Of a stretch of 64,000 bases of DNA, positions 1 through 11,212 are shown piece by piece (positions within the stretch are counted from its first letter, which is position 1; every line of letters starts with the position of its first letter). Where the stretch lies: NCBI GenBank assembly GCA_002189035.1, contig NEEC01000018.1, forward strand, positions 2,294,001 to 2,358,000. The letters are read 5' to 3'. Under the pieces are notes generated by a model. The model did not search any database. It saw only the letters and a list, made by a program, of their open reading frames with translations, and was not told the DNA's origin. Source of the stretch: Utricularia gibba (taxonomy: Eukaryota > Streptophyta > Magnoliopsida > Lamiales > Lentibulariaceae). Both the position numbers and the translations under genes were made by a program.

Positions 1-1653
1 AGTAGCGCCGTTCTTGAATCTCCTGGAGATACACCGGACCACCCCTCTGCTCGGTCTGGTGCTGTTGAAGGTTACGCTTCTGAAGATTTTGTTGTTGGAT
101 CGTCTTCCGGCCGCGAGAGAAAAAAAGGTTTGTTCTTTTCTTTTTCCTTAGTTGCCTTCAGTCCCTTTTTATCGAATTTTATTACAAATTTATGGCATTT
201 GGGTGAAATGGGAAACCAGCTCGACTGATATGCTGAGCATCAAGAAGATGTGTTTATTTATGTGATCATTTGCACGTGCATTTCATTTGGAAGCCGTTTA
301 TACAATCTCACCAACCTTTTACTGTATTCTCCGTTTGGAGTTCTTCGATCTCTCCGGAGCCTGTTTGATGTTACGTTCTGGATGAAAAGGCATTGTCTTC
401 ACTCACCGTGCATGTTTCCGCATTATGACTTCCGTTTTGCTGAGTTTGCTCCATAGTGTCGGTAGTTCAAAATGTATACATAATTGGCATTGTGTATGCT
501 GTTTTCTGGTTGTCTTGCTTTTGATTCTCGAATAGTCTTCGATATCTTTTTCAGGTGTTCCATGGACAGAAGAGGAGCATCGCTTGTTTTTGTTTGGATT
601 ACGAAAACTTGGTAAAGGTGACTGGAAAGGCATTGCTCAAAATTATGTAGTTTCCAGGACGCCTACGCAGGTTGCTAGCCATGCCCAAAAGTACTTCATT
701 CGACAGATTAAAGTCACTCGGAGAAAAAGGCGTTCGAGTCTGTTTGATATCATCGTGGATGAAGTAAGCACCTGTTTTTTATTAGCAAGATTCATGTTTA
801 GATAGACACACTTGCTGTAAACTTGCATAAGCAGCTCCTCGTTACCTGAAAAAGGAAATATTTTTACGGGGTGCTCAATGCGTGTCATGTTTGAAAGTAT
901 TTCAGCTTCTCCCCCAAGTCGAATTTCGAACTACTTATTCTTATTTTTCTGGGATGAATCTAGCTCGATTAATTTGGCAGCTTGCTCTTTTTTGCTGAAA
1001 TGCCCTCTCCTCTTTCTGATTTCTGAAATGCATTCCCTTTTTACAGTATGTTGTAGTGCTATGCATTTTTTGGAATAATTTTCACTTTACTGTTTAGCAG
1101 AGAGTTAAACTAATCATCTTTTGTCAATTTATATGTAGTTTGTTGATAATCCGGTTCAATCAAGAGACAGAGACTTCTTTTCAGTGAATCCAGATGCCAA
1201 CAAGAACAGCACCCCTCCACCCGTGGCTGTGGAAGAAGAATGTGAATCTATGGAGTCTGCAAACTATAAAAATGCAGAGAGTGCACTCCCCAACCCAAAG
1301 TCCCACAATACTCTCTCCCTATTGTTTATCCTGCTTATGTAGCTCCTGTCTTCCCTTTTCCAATCGGCCCTGTCTCGTTCTGGCCAGTATTTAGTACTGC
1401 AGAGCAGCAGCTTGAGCCCAGGGATGGGCTCGAGAAGGAGGAGGTTCATCAAGTGTTGAAGCCAACAGCTATACATGCAAAGACGACAATCAATGCAGAT
1501 GAGCTTGTCGGAATGTCGAAACTGAGCCTCACTGAATGCGTCCCATCTGCTCCATCCCTCAAACTGATCGATGCATCTGCGAGACCATCAGCATTCCATG
1601 TGAATCCTGGCTCTGGCAGCAGTTCCAGACACAACCCAATTCATGCTGTCTAG
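1..1653 (+). CDS. KUA1/MYBS3-type single-repeat MYB transcription factor (5' partial, one frameshift)
   Basis: The protein is a nuclear DNA-binding factor of the SHAQKYF class, which in the KUA1/MYBS3 branch represses sugar- and growth-related genes. Exons are 1-127, 555-763 and 1139-1653. The gene starts left of the window. Exon 2 encodes the single MYB repeat, beginning VPWTEEEH, with the signature VASHAQKYF and a basic tail [10 protein letters not shown]. Exon 1 gives the usual lead-in GYASEDFV. Exon 3 starts in the expected frame ([14 protein letters not shown]), but that frame hits a stop at 1340-1342. The family-like C-terminal part ([32 protein letters not shown], ending HAV) lies one frame over. 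Restoring one C in the CCC at 1317-1319 joins the two. AATAAA-like signals lie near 1850. Family assignment is sure; the exact paralogue is not. Confidence 0.88.
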
Positions 1654-1749
1654 CCATACGGTGCTGTGTTAATAGGGCAGAAGCAGCACAACATAGGGAG
1701 GCAACTTTGATCACTAGTGATTATTTCATAACTGCAAGTGTTTTTGCAA

Positions 1750-2531
1750 ATAAGTGTATCGTCTGCTTACAAGTGGAATAACTGAAGACGATGCCAGCCC
1801 CTTAACTTGCATGTTTATTTGGATCCTTTGTCAACAAAAATGAATCATGAATAAACTTATCCTGTAACTTTTCTCTTTTGATCAGCAAAGACGCTTATTC
1901 TGTAACTATTGGATTTTAAAACGTTTGCTTGTTCATTCTGCATGACGACTAAATCCACCACAACCCATCTCCAGAAAAGTGAAAGCAGCCAAGGTTGTAA
2001 AGTGCCTTATCAGACTGATTTTGTGATGAAGAAAGATCTATAATGTAGTACACATACGCTTCGTCTGTGAGTGGATGGTGATCGCGACAGTCGTCGAGAT
2101 GAGGCATTGAGTGGATGATGATCATGATATGGATCACGTAAAGTTGCATAAGCACACTGTCAGCAATGGAGATTGTGATCAAACTCATGCAGTGCACAAC
2201 AGAAAGTAGAAGCTGAAATCAGCACACTATCAAGGAGCGAAAGCAAGAACTAGAAGGATGCATAATGCAGCACCAAGTGATGGAAAGAAGTTCATGTATT
2301 TTGTCTTTAAGTGCTGTGGCTGCATTGAAGAGAAGCTCTGAAGGTGAAGTTGAATAGACAAATATATGTATACACAGTACAACAGTAATTCCTCAGTCCT
2401 ACACAGTTACTGGAACTTGTCCAGTGCTGTGGCTGTTTAGGTTCATTCTTTGTATCTGACTGGAGTTCATCAACATTCTAATGTAGTTTACTTATTGCCA
2501 TCAATAAGATAATTAGGAGGATGACAAGGGA
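1750..2531. other. Convergent 3' spacer between the MYB gene and the DUF761 gene
   Basis: This stretch holds the probable 3' UTR and poly(A) region of the MYB gene on the left (AATAAACT near 1850) and the 3' UTR of the minus-strand DUF761 gene on the right. Open frames here are short and show no recognisable domain. I see no RNA gene or mobile element. Confidence 0.5.
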
Positions 2532-3474
2532 TTAATTGAAACTGGAGCCCTTGGATGATGCTAATGCTGATCGCTGAGCGGTTGATCTTCTAATAGACTC
2601 AATCCTCTGCAACCTGATTTGTTCTCTGAACTTGGCTATGAATTCATCTGCTTTCTTATCCACATCAGGCCCCAAATCCTCCTTTTCAACTGGGCTTCCC
2701 CTGTTAGTATAATCATCCTTTTCACCATCACTTTCACTGCTCTCACTACTCTCCACCACCCCTTCTTCTTCTTCTTCTTCTGAAACATATTTTTTCACCT
2801 CCTCCGCCATCGGTGATCGCAATGCTCGACTCGGTATACCGGAGTTGGATTTCATTTTCTTGAGTGACCGTGGGGGAGGCGGAGGCGGGGGCGGAGATGG
2901 AATCGAAAAGGTTTTCTTCATCTCCTTTAATCGCGATCGCCGTGGAATCGGCGGGGAAGAACAAAGCTGCTTTTCCTTTCTTCTTCTCCTCCCCTTCTGG
3001 TTCCTCATTTCTCTGCTTCAGTGTCCTAACAGGCAAAAGCAGAGGCTTTTCCTCTCCTTTCGCAATAACAGTAACAGGGGACACCTTCTGATGCATCAGG
3101 CTCCACTTATTAACAACCTTACCAGCATCATTCCCCTCTATCTCCGCCGCAACCTCGCTCTCCTCGTCGAAAATCGACGAGACATGAAGCAATCTCGATA
3201 AGTAAGTCTGCGAGTTGCAACTCTGAATGTTGTTATCCTTGTCAGACTCATCGTTCTTCTTGCTAAATAAACCGTAAGAAACAGCCAACCCCACGAAAAT
3301 AAGCTGGAGAAGCTCCCAGCTTCTAGCGTGAATAGCTGAATTCACAAACTCGGGAGCAAGGGAAGGAATCAGAACAAGAACCAGAGCCAAAACCGCAGCT
3401 CTGAAAAGAAAATGCCTGAACGACGACAGCGACGACGTCTTGGGTTTGAAAGACTGGGAAACTGCATCGTCCAT
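2532..3474 (-). CDS. DUF4408/DUF761 membrane-anchored protein with proline-rich middle (one frameshift)
   Basis: This belongs to the plant 'hydroxyproline-rich glycoprotein family' with an N-terminal DUF4408-like membrane part and a C-terminal DUF761 box; its molecular function is unknown. The start at 3474 gives MDDAVSQSFKPK, then two hydrophobic segments (about residues 24-40 and 52-70, the second with LLQLIFVGLAVSYGLFSKKN). The C-terminus in another frame has a run of eight prolines, an acidic stretch of glutamates, and the DUF761 signature DVDKKADEFIAKFREQIRLQ. The two frames overlap between 2746 and 3008. Dropping one G from the GGGG at 2953-2956 (plus strand) yields one frame, FFPPIPRRSRLKEMKK, which reads like the family. 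The joined protein would be about 313 residues. There is no intron. I take the frameshift as a likely sequence error. Confidence 0.72.
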
Positions 3475-3539
3475 GGAATACTGAGAAACGCGGGTTGAAG
3501 GTTGAGGTGGAAGCAGGGAAAGAAGAAGAAGGAAGCCTT

Positions 3540-6500
3540 AAGGAGTAAGCAAAGGATAAATAACAGACATGACACGACCAGCAAAAGCTTTGAACCACTT
3601 ATTCATTCTTTTTTCTTCCCCATGAAAACGTTGAAATTGCAAAGAAAACCATCGCCCACATGGTGAAGAGAGAATCGTTGGCCACCTTTTGGACAGTGTA
3701 CGCAAGTTCAGTTTTCGAATGAATGGATGTCCTGTCTCTTTCTTCTCTGTCCAAATTCGTTGATTCTCGAACATTCCCCAGTCCAGCGAGCCGCCAGCCG
3801 GCTGCAAATGAGGCCCGATAATGGTCTACAACTTCGACCTCTACAAACCGCCCAATAACAGCCCAACAACGAGGGATCCATGAAGGGTCTCCTGGGCCTT
3901 GACTTCCCATCCCCAGCGAGGTGGACAGGAGACCTGGGCATCGTCACAGAGGAAGCTGTTGCCTCTCTGTACATTCAAATCGATGAAAAAGTAAAGGGTA
4001 TGGATGGATGGATGGATTGCGTTCTTTTTTTGAAAAAGAGTTTTGTATTATTAGAACAATAAATCCTACTTCACATTTAAAAATTGAAATAATTAATTAT
4101 ATAATAAATTATAAATCATTAATAATTGAATTTCGTATCATCTATTACATCTTTAATTTCAATATGCATCACTCATTTCATGTGTATTTCTCAAACACCA
4201 CATGTAACTTTCTGCTTTAGCCTCGCGTCTTGGTTCTAGTAGTTGTGATCTGAAGTGGGATGCAGAATGATATTTCCGGAATGACATTGACAACACTCAT
4301 TTGGAAAAGAAAGAATCCGGAACGAGAGAATGATCAATTTTTGGCATTTATTAAGACAAGGAGCATGGGTGCTCTCCTTTTCATCTTTGTTTACTCCTTT
4401 TCTCCGTGGCTGCAATTTGTTGAACTTTTGTGGGAAGAAAGGACGCAACTTTGCTAACCCCCATGTGCTCCGCTCCCATCAACTTCATCTCTACTTGTCT
4501 AAATCATTTCACACTAATCACCAACACATTAGAATACAAATCCAGCACCCCAAAGCAGATTGATCGAGAAAGGGAATTGCTGTGCGCATTCTACTTTCGA
4601 TGGGTTTAGGGTAGAATCCAGTTCTGAACGAAAACTGGTTTAGAATCCACTTCCAAACTTCGGACAATTTACAGCTGAACTAACACACAAGATGGCCTAC
4701 ACACAGAAAACCATCTCGATCTGCCTCGTGGGCTGAAGATTCCATCTACCTAACAAAAAAACTAAAAGCAAGCATATGGTAAAGCAGATGAGTTTCAAGG
4801 AAGAAAGTAAGAGTGTAGAAGAACAAACAAAAAGTTAAGGGTAACATGCGCACACATGCACTTTGCAAAAGCAACGATCTAAAAGAATGAAAAAGCTGCT
4901 CTTTATGAACCATATTGTTATTATCCCTACTATTCAAGATTCCATATGAGTTTCATCATATTTTCCCTCCACTCACGACCACTGTCTCCCTCCCTCTTCT
5001 TCTCCCTGCTCCTAATCTTGTCTCCACTTCGGACCGTACACCTCATAAGATACATCGCAACTTTGCAAGGTCTCCAAATCACTAATCAAGTATTAAAGCA
5101 CTAATCTTGAGTCTTCATCACCACGAGAGCTTAATCTCTTTACAAAACAGTGTAGGTTAAGTTAATTAATCTATATTTCACAGTTTTACCTCGAATGTAA
5201 GAATTCTGAATAAGGGGTATGAAAACTTTTTTTTTTTCAGGCTAAATTTTAAAAGTAAAAAAGAATTCAAATTTGAGGGGGCGACAACCGCTACCCCTCG
5301 TGTGGGTCTCCCCCAAATTGTCTTTATCAAAAGTTTTATACTATATGGAACCTTAAGATACCTTTTATTTATGGGATTATATGAATTTTAAATAAGGATT
5401 ATAAATTATACTATATTTGGTTTGTAGATTTAAATAAGTTCAATATTATATGGATTTTTTTAATCTTATGTACATAAACTTATTTAAAACTGCATATTTT
5501 CTTTACTTTACTTAAAATCTATTAATTTCATTTGCAATCCCAATAACTAACTAAAAAATTAATATTATCGCATCAAATTTATTTAAACACAAGTAAATTA
5601 AACCCGTTTTATCTTATTCATATCAACCAAAAACTGCCTAAATGGGTCAATTTTAACCAATTTATGTTATGAATCATATATAAAAAGTGATTATTGTCCA
5701 TTGAGGATACCGTACAATGTGATTCGCCCTAATCATGCCGCATTTGCTTCTCGATTATGCCATTGATGGAGTTCATTATGATCACACACTTTCCATATCA
5801 TTCATGGAGGTGTCAGATGCATTCATTAAACGCAGCATGCATGCATGTCATCTACCCATGATCCATGCTCATAATTAATTATGCCACACAATGCGTCTAA
5901 TCATCCTCTCTAATTTAACAGCTCAAAACGGGGGAAAATCAGAGTTACCGCGGGTAAATACCTGGAACGAAAGCGCTATATTTTATTTCATTCGAATCAT
6001 GAGCATACCAGTAAATAATAATAATATTATATTATATGTGAATACATTGCATGAAAGTTTGTGCATATCTATATATGTTTGAATTATTGTTGAAGTCAGA
6101 GCAGAAGACAGTGTGTGATGTGGATGGCTCGTTGAGTTTCACCTTTTTTACCTACCCACGAATTGAATTCTCACCGCCTTGGGTTTAATTACCATTTGTT
6201 GTTTTTACATTGATTACGTGTCTAAATTTATTTAATGCACGTTTGAAAATATTCGAAGTCGGAGCGGGAGTGCGGGTCGACACGGCATGATTCGGGTAAC
6301 AGTAACTTAAATCGATGGAAATTATTATTTAATGCATTTTATTGGTGTAAAATGAAGGAGGGGCGAGTGTCAGAGTCATCTCCTAGACAGAGGTAGGGCT
6401 GTAAAAGGCTGCAGCCGGAGCTGACCGCAACAGCATCATTGCGTTGCCTTCTGTTGATTTCCTTGCCTCCACGTATTCGCGTATGGGTATGGGTATGTAT

Positions 6501-7660
6501 TATTATGGTAATTATTAATTTACCACTAAAAGCAACCCGAAAAGTCAGACCGGAAAAGCATGCAAGTGGCCGGCCGGCGGGCGGGCTTTTTAGTTTTTAT
6601 TGCCTTCAATGATGCTCCTCGGGGACTGTGACTATTGAATTACAGGCCCTACGCTCTTTTCGCTTTTGTGGATTCACATTTTCCCTTTTACATTTTTTTC
6701 TGATGTAATGGAGAGTGGGAGAAGAAGAAGAAGCTGAACATGGGGGAGGAGTAATAAAAGGGGGAGAGATGAAGAAGATGGGTCGCATTTAAGGTGTGGC
6801 ACTGAAAAGCATGGCGATGGATGAACCAAACAAACAAACATTTATGCTATCCGCCAGCCAGCGCGCCAGCCCGGCGCAGGGCAGGGCAGCGCAGCGCAGC
6901 GCGGCACAGACACCTCTGCGGCCTAATACTCCAAGCGCCAAATCCAAACGACAAAAAAATCTGTAGCCCTCGGAGAGAGCCCTCTGGAATCACATTTAAT
7001 GAGTCGCCCCCTCCCATAACACAACATCTTACGTCTCTTTCTCTCCACAATTCCCCACGCAAACCCAAATCTCCCGCTGCCACTTCCCATGTGCGACAGC
7101 ACCCTTCCTCCAAACTCACCGGCTTCCCCCTACTTCTCCCCTCCATTCCACTCCGCTATGTCGTACCAGACATTCTGTCTTTATGAGAAAGCTAGGGAGT
7201 GTCTACTGTTTTGGGTCATAGTTTTTATGTTCCGTTTAGCAATAAACACTGATATCAAAATGGAGAGCACCAGCAATGGTGCATTGTAAGGAATTTGTGC
7301 ATAGAAATATAATCTTTCCAAAGCAGGCACATTTTCAGGCCTTTCGGGTCAGAATTCAGTACTCTATGCTTCCAAGATTCCAAGGAGAATGAGAACAAGT
7401 GTTTGTGTTAAGGGAACCGCTCGGCGTTGGTTTATGCGAAAAGGAAAAAAAAACCAAACAAGTGAAAACTCCAAGGAGAAAGAGGAATGAAATAGGGTTT
7501 TAGTACAAGGGAAAAAACAGGAACAACTGTCAACCAATGGGATAAAATTCCCAAGGACCAATTTGCATGCTCTACCTCTTGTCTTTTTTTCTAATCATTT
7601 TTTTTATTTGATATCAGGATCTTATCTGATCATCATGGACACGTGGCTACACTACATTTG
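3540..7660. other. Long gene-poor spacer, AT-rich, no recognisable gene
   Basis: About 4.1 kb without a supportable gene. Small open frames have no domain and the codon use looks random. Notable local composition: a (TGGA)n run near 4003-4017, a very AT-rich stretch from about 5340 to 5700, and a GC-rich block at 6545-6590 and again at 6850-6905 (many GCC/GCGC words). The right part probably contains the downstream region of the IDD gene. No transposon ends were identified. Confidence 0.5.
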
Positions 7661-7666
7661 ATTAGG

Positions 7667-9338
7667 TTAACATTGAGCGCCACCGCGGTTGGGTGCTGTG
7701 GTTGCTGATTCCCATTCCTTGAGTGCGGCGGTGATGTAACTCAGCTCCATCGACGACGAGCCTTCGGGTGTCTGTGATTCCTTTACGTTCTTGCACGAAT
7801 GATGCCACGTCATCAATGACATGGCGGCCGCCATTTGCTCCGCCGCGTACTTCCGCAGCGCCTGCGCTCTCTGTAGCTCCGCCTGTGCCTGCTGCCGGAT
7901 TCTCTTCGCGTTCCCGAACTCCAACTCTGCGGCCTCCATCTGCCGCTTGGCTTCCTTCCTAGCATCCTCCGCGTACGCCTTCTCCGCCATCGCCTTTCTA
8001 AGCTGCTCCTCAGCCGTCGGTTTTTCGCCGGCGGATTCCGAGGACCCGATTGAAAGCTGGAGCTGCGTTGACTGATCTTCCTCGTTTCTAGTGAGGAGCT
8101 GGAGTTCAATACTCGGCGGCCATGACCGGAATCCGCTCGTCTCCGCCCCGTTTGTTATCACAGAAGCTACCGTGAGATTGGCCTCGCTTGAAGGACACGG
8201 CGGCGGGGCCAGAGGTTGATGAAGATGCTGGGTATCTGATCGGATTCTTCTCATTTCGCAAGAATCTTGATGTTCGATGAAACTCTCCACCCTGAACCAA
8301 AATCCAACATTCAAAACAACGAAACAAATTCAAAAAACAAAAAAAAAATTCAAATACATTACTAGTTACTACGATAATTGCTCGAGAAAGAAGATCATTC
8401 ATTTCTGCAGTTCACCCCCCAAACAGTAAATGTCAGCAGCTTTCCGTTCGCAAAAAAAGCAGCTTTACGTTCACTTTATGTATCTATATACCCGTTTTTG
8501 TGTATCATATTCTTGAACTCCGTGCGCAGCTAATTTGACTAAACAACTCCCGTAATACAACAGTGAAAGCAATCAGACAGACACAACTTCTTCTGTCTAA
8601 AAGATTCCAAATTCTTTCAAATGAAAAAACAAAAGAAGAATACAGAAACTCAGAAATTCATACCTAAGAAGACATCCTCGCACTGAATACGATGAAGGAA
8701 GAAGAAGAAGAACAAGAAGGATGCATTAATTCATCATACGGTAGCTACGCGTACCTGGAAAATACGCGGCCGCAGTCGCAGGAATGGCCGCGAGTACCGC
8801 AGGTTTTGAGATGGGCCTTATAATCGGACTGTACGGCGTAGCCCTTGGAGCACTTGTCACAAACCCATTGGCGGTGGCTGCTATGTTTACGGCGGAAGTG
8901 TTTCTTGATCCCGACAAGATCGCCGAGAGCGTGGCAGGGGTCGTGGTGGAGGCAAGTGGGTTCGGGGCAAACGTAGACCCGTTTTCTAACAACCGGGTTC
9001 TCCCGTTTCAGAAGCTTCCACGGCACCTTGTGGCGGCGCCGGTGCATCTGGAGATTCTGATCGCGTTGGAACCCTTGGTTGCAGATCTCGCAGACGTATC
9101 GGTCTGATTCTAGAAGGGTTCTTGGGGATAGCGACACCACTTCCGCGTCCGGATCTGGATTACAAGAAGAAAAACAAGCAAATCCTATCAACAGAAGCAA
9201 GCAGAAATCAAAATGGGGTTCTGAGTGCAGCATTCGTTTTTGGGCACCTGGGGTTCCCGCGGGGCGGCGGCGGCGTTTGCTGGTGACGGGTTCCTCCGCC
9301 GGAGTTGAAAATTGGTGGTGGTTCATGTCTAGGGTCAC
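7667..9338 (-). CDS. INDETERMINATE DOMAIN C2H2 zinc-finger factor, IDD14/IDD15(SGR5)/IDD16 branch
   Basis: A nuclear transcription factor; members of this branch act in shoot gravitropism, organ orientation and starch metabolism. Exons are 9338-9248, 9154-8755 and 8291-7667 (371 residues). A basic NLS, SKRRRRPAGTP, precedes the ID domain: finger 1 YVCEICNQGFQRDQNLQMH, finger 2 with CPEPTCLHHDPCHALGD, and two CCHC fingers (CDKCSKGYAVQSDYKAHLKTC and CDCGRVFSRVESFIEHQDSC). Intron 2 splits finger 4. The C-terminal coiled region (KAMAEKAYAEDARKEAKRQM, then RIRQQAQAELQRAQALRKYA) is typical of IDD14-16 and not of other IDDs. Intron 1 is 93 bp, a multiple of three, and contains no stop, so its retention would keep the frame. 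The splice choice rests on the family junction PAGTP-DPDAEVV. Confidence 0.93.
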
Positions 9339-9399
9339 CGAAAAAAGAGATTCGACGAGGAGCGGAGGGAGGAAAATTGGGATCGTAGCCTTGCAGAAG

Positions 9400-11194
9400 G
9401 AAAATCTATGGAGATTGGGAGTTTTTTACTGCTTTCTGTGTTGCCATGGAATTTCTGGCGACACTTTTGTCTTTGAGTTGGTGCCGGTGGTGCGGATGCC
9501 GGGCTTGGCTTTGCTTCATTATAAACCTATTCAGCCAACGCCAAAACAAGTATAAATAAATAAATAATAAATAAATGCATACACATGCGGCTGATGTGGC
9601 CGGCGGTACCGTACACATAGACCACAAACCCCGTTTTCTCAACTAATTTCACATACCTCTTACAACACAATACATAGGATTACATTACATGTACTATGTA
9701 TTCCGTACGCATGTCATCCCCGTAAAAACTTTCTACTGTTCATATAAATCATGATTCATAGAATTTTTTTTATTTTAAAAATAATTTTTTTATATATTTA
9801 ACTATATTCGTAAAATGTGAAAATAAAACTTATAATACATGATTTTGTAAGATATATAATGAATTAGATATTTAGTCTTTGAAAAACCGTAAGTCTTCGT
9901 ATTCGTATCCGTTACTGGTAATTCATAAATTATAATTTTACGGATAAGTTGAACCGGTAATTGGCTTCCGGTGTTTGGTAGTGGGTAAGAATGCGATGGG
10001 ATGGCCGGGTTTTGAAGAAATGAGATTTGATAAACAGAGGAGAAGGGTTGGGCTGCTGGGGATTTAGGGTGATGAACACCAGGCCTAGAGTAAGTGGGTT
10101 TGCCAGTCTCCATTTTTGTTGGGTCGATGTGCGCGCCTACTGTGTAATTGTCTTCTTGTCCTAACAAGTCTGGGCGGCCTTCAAAACACAGCGAAAGCCC
10201 TTTGCTGTGGTCGCATCTCGGGCGGCACCTTGAGGATTGAGGGGAGGTCCCCTGATCCTCTGCTTGTCCGTAACTAGCTCGAGGTCCCTGCTTTGTTAGG
10301 CTTTAGAGAAGCGGCAGTGGTATCCCCACTACTTTCTGGGAACAAGGGCCGTTAGGGGAACTTGGGATGCTTCACCCAGAGTGCTCAAGACACACTGGGA
10401 TACGTGGGGGGATGGGAAAAGGGATCAGACCAACCCATTTCCCTCTCATCTTATTGAGTTTTTTTTTTTTAGTTCTCAATTCTGATGTGAAATTAGAGTT
10501 TTATTCTGATATTCCCTACGGAGGATCACACAAATGAATTGCTAAGATGGGAGCAACAACAGGATCTCCCCCACACAGAAGGGGAAGAAGATGATACTAG
10601 TGTCTGTTTAAAAGTAATAGTAATAATAATTAATTTATTTGTATCTATCCTCTGCTTGTATTATTGGACTGGTACACCTCTGCGATCCCTAACAAGTAAA
10701 GAATTCATTCCTCGGCTAACTTCTTGATTGGCTCGGCTCAATTTCGTTATGTTTCTCGCCTAGTTTTGTTGCGCTTGCGGACCTCCTCGAGCTTTTAAAT
10801 TCTCTTCGATGACAGATTCGGTGCAGGGATTCCTTGGGATTGGGTTCCCCAACTTGGATAGATCTCCTACTCTCTGAATCGGGAGAGAATTTTGAGGTGA
10901 TTTAAGTTTTATGGAGATATTCTTAAATGCCCAAGATTGATGAAGCTTTGTTTTTTGAGTGTGGGTATGCTGATTTTTGGGGAAGCAGATCTGAAAATGA
11001 GCTCTAGTTATTGTTATTTCTTGTCAAGATTCTTAAACTAGTGGAGGTGTTTAGTTCTGAGAAAATTTCGTCTGACAAGCTTGAAGGCATGGGAATGAGT
11101 TTCTCATCTCCTATCTCTCAGGTGAACCTGGACTGAACTCACCTTTCTTTTACTGACGAGAGCTTGCATTAAGGAGCCTGGATAGAGTGGGATC
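9400..11194. other. Spacer between IDD (divergent 5' side) and the ABHD17-like gene
   Basis: The left 300 bp is the probable promoter/5' UTR of the minus-strand IDD gene. The region 9740-9880 is AT-rich. From about 10160 to 10450 there is a GC-richer unique stretch without a convincing frame. Bases from about 10500 onward are probably 5' leader and leader-intron sequence of the hydrolase gene. A 62-codon open frame at 10539-10727 lies there but has no known domain. Confidence 0.4.
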
Positions 11195-11212
11195 GTGTTG
11201 TTGGGTGAGAGA

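Noticed and set aside
2095-2170. TGATGA-like boxes suggesting a C/D snoRNA
   Set aside because: No paired terminal stem and no convincing D box at the right distance.
6821-7186. 121-codon plus-strand open frame
   Set aside because: Low-complexity, GC-skewed, open on the opposite strand too, and without any family resemblance.
8262-8282. AGAATCTTGATG word like the 5' half of miR172
   Set aside because: It lies antisense to IDD coding sequence (HQDSCEM), the 3' half differs, and no hairpin is seen.
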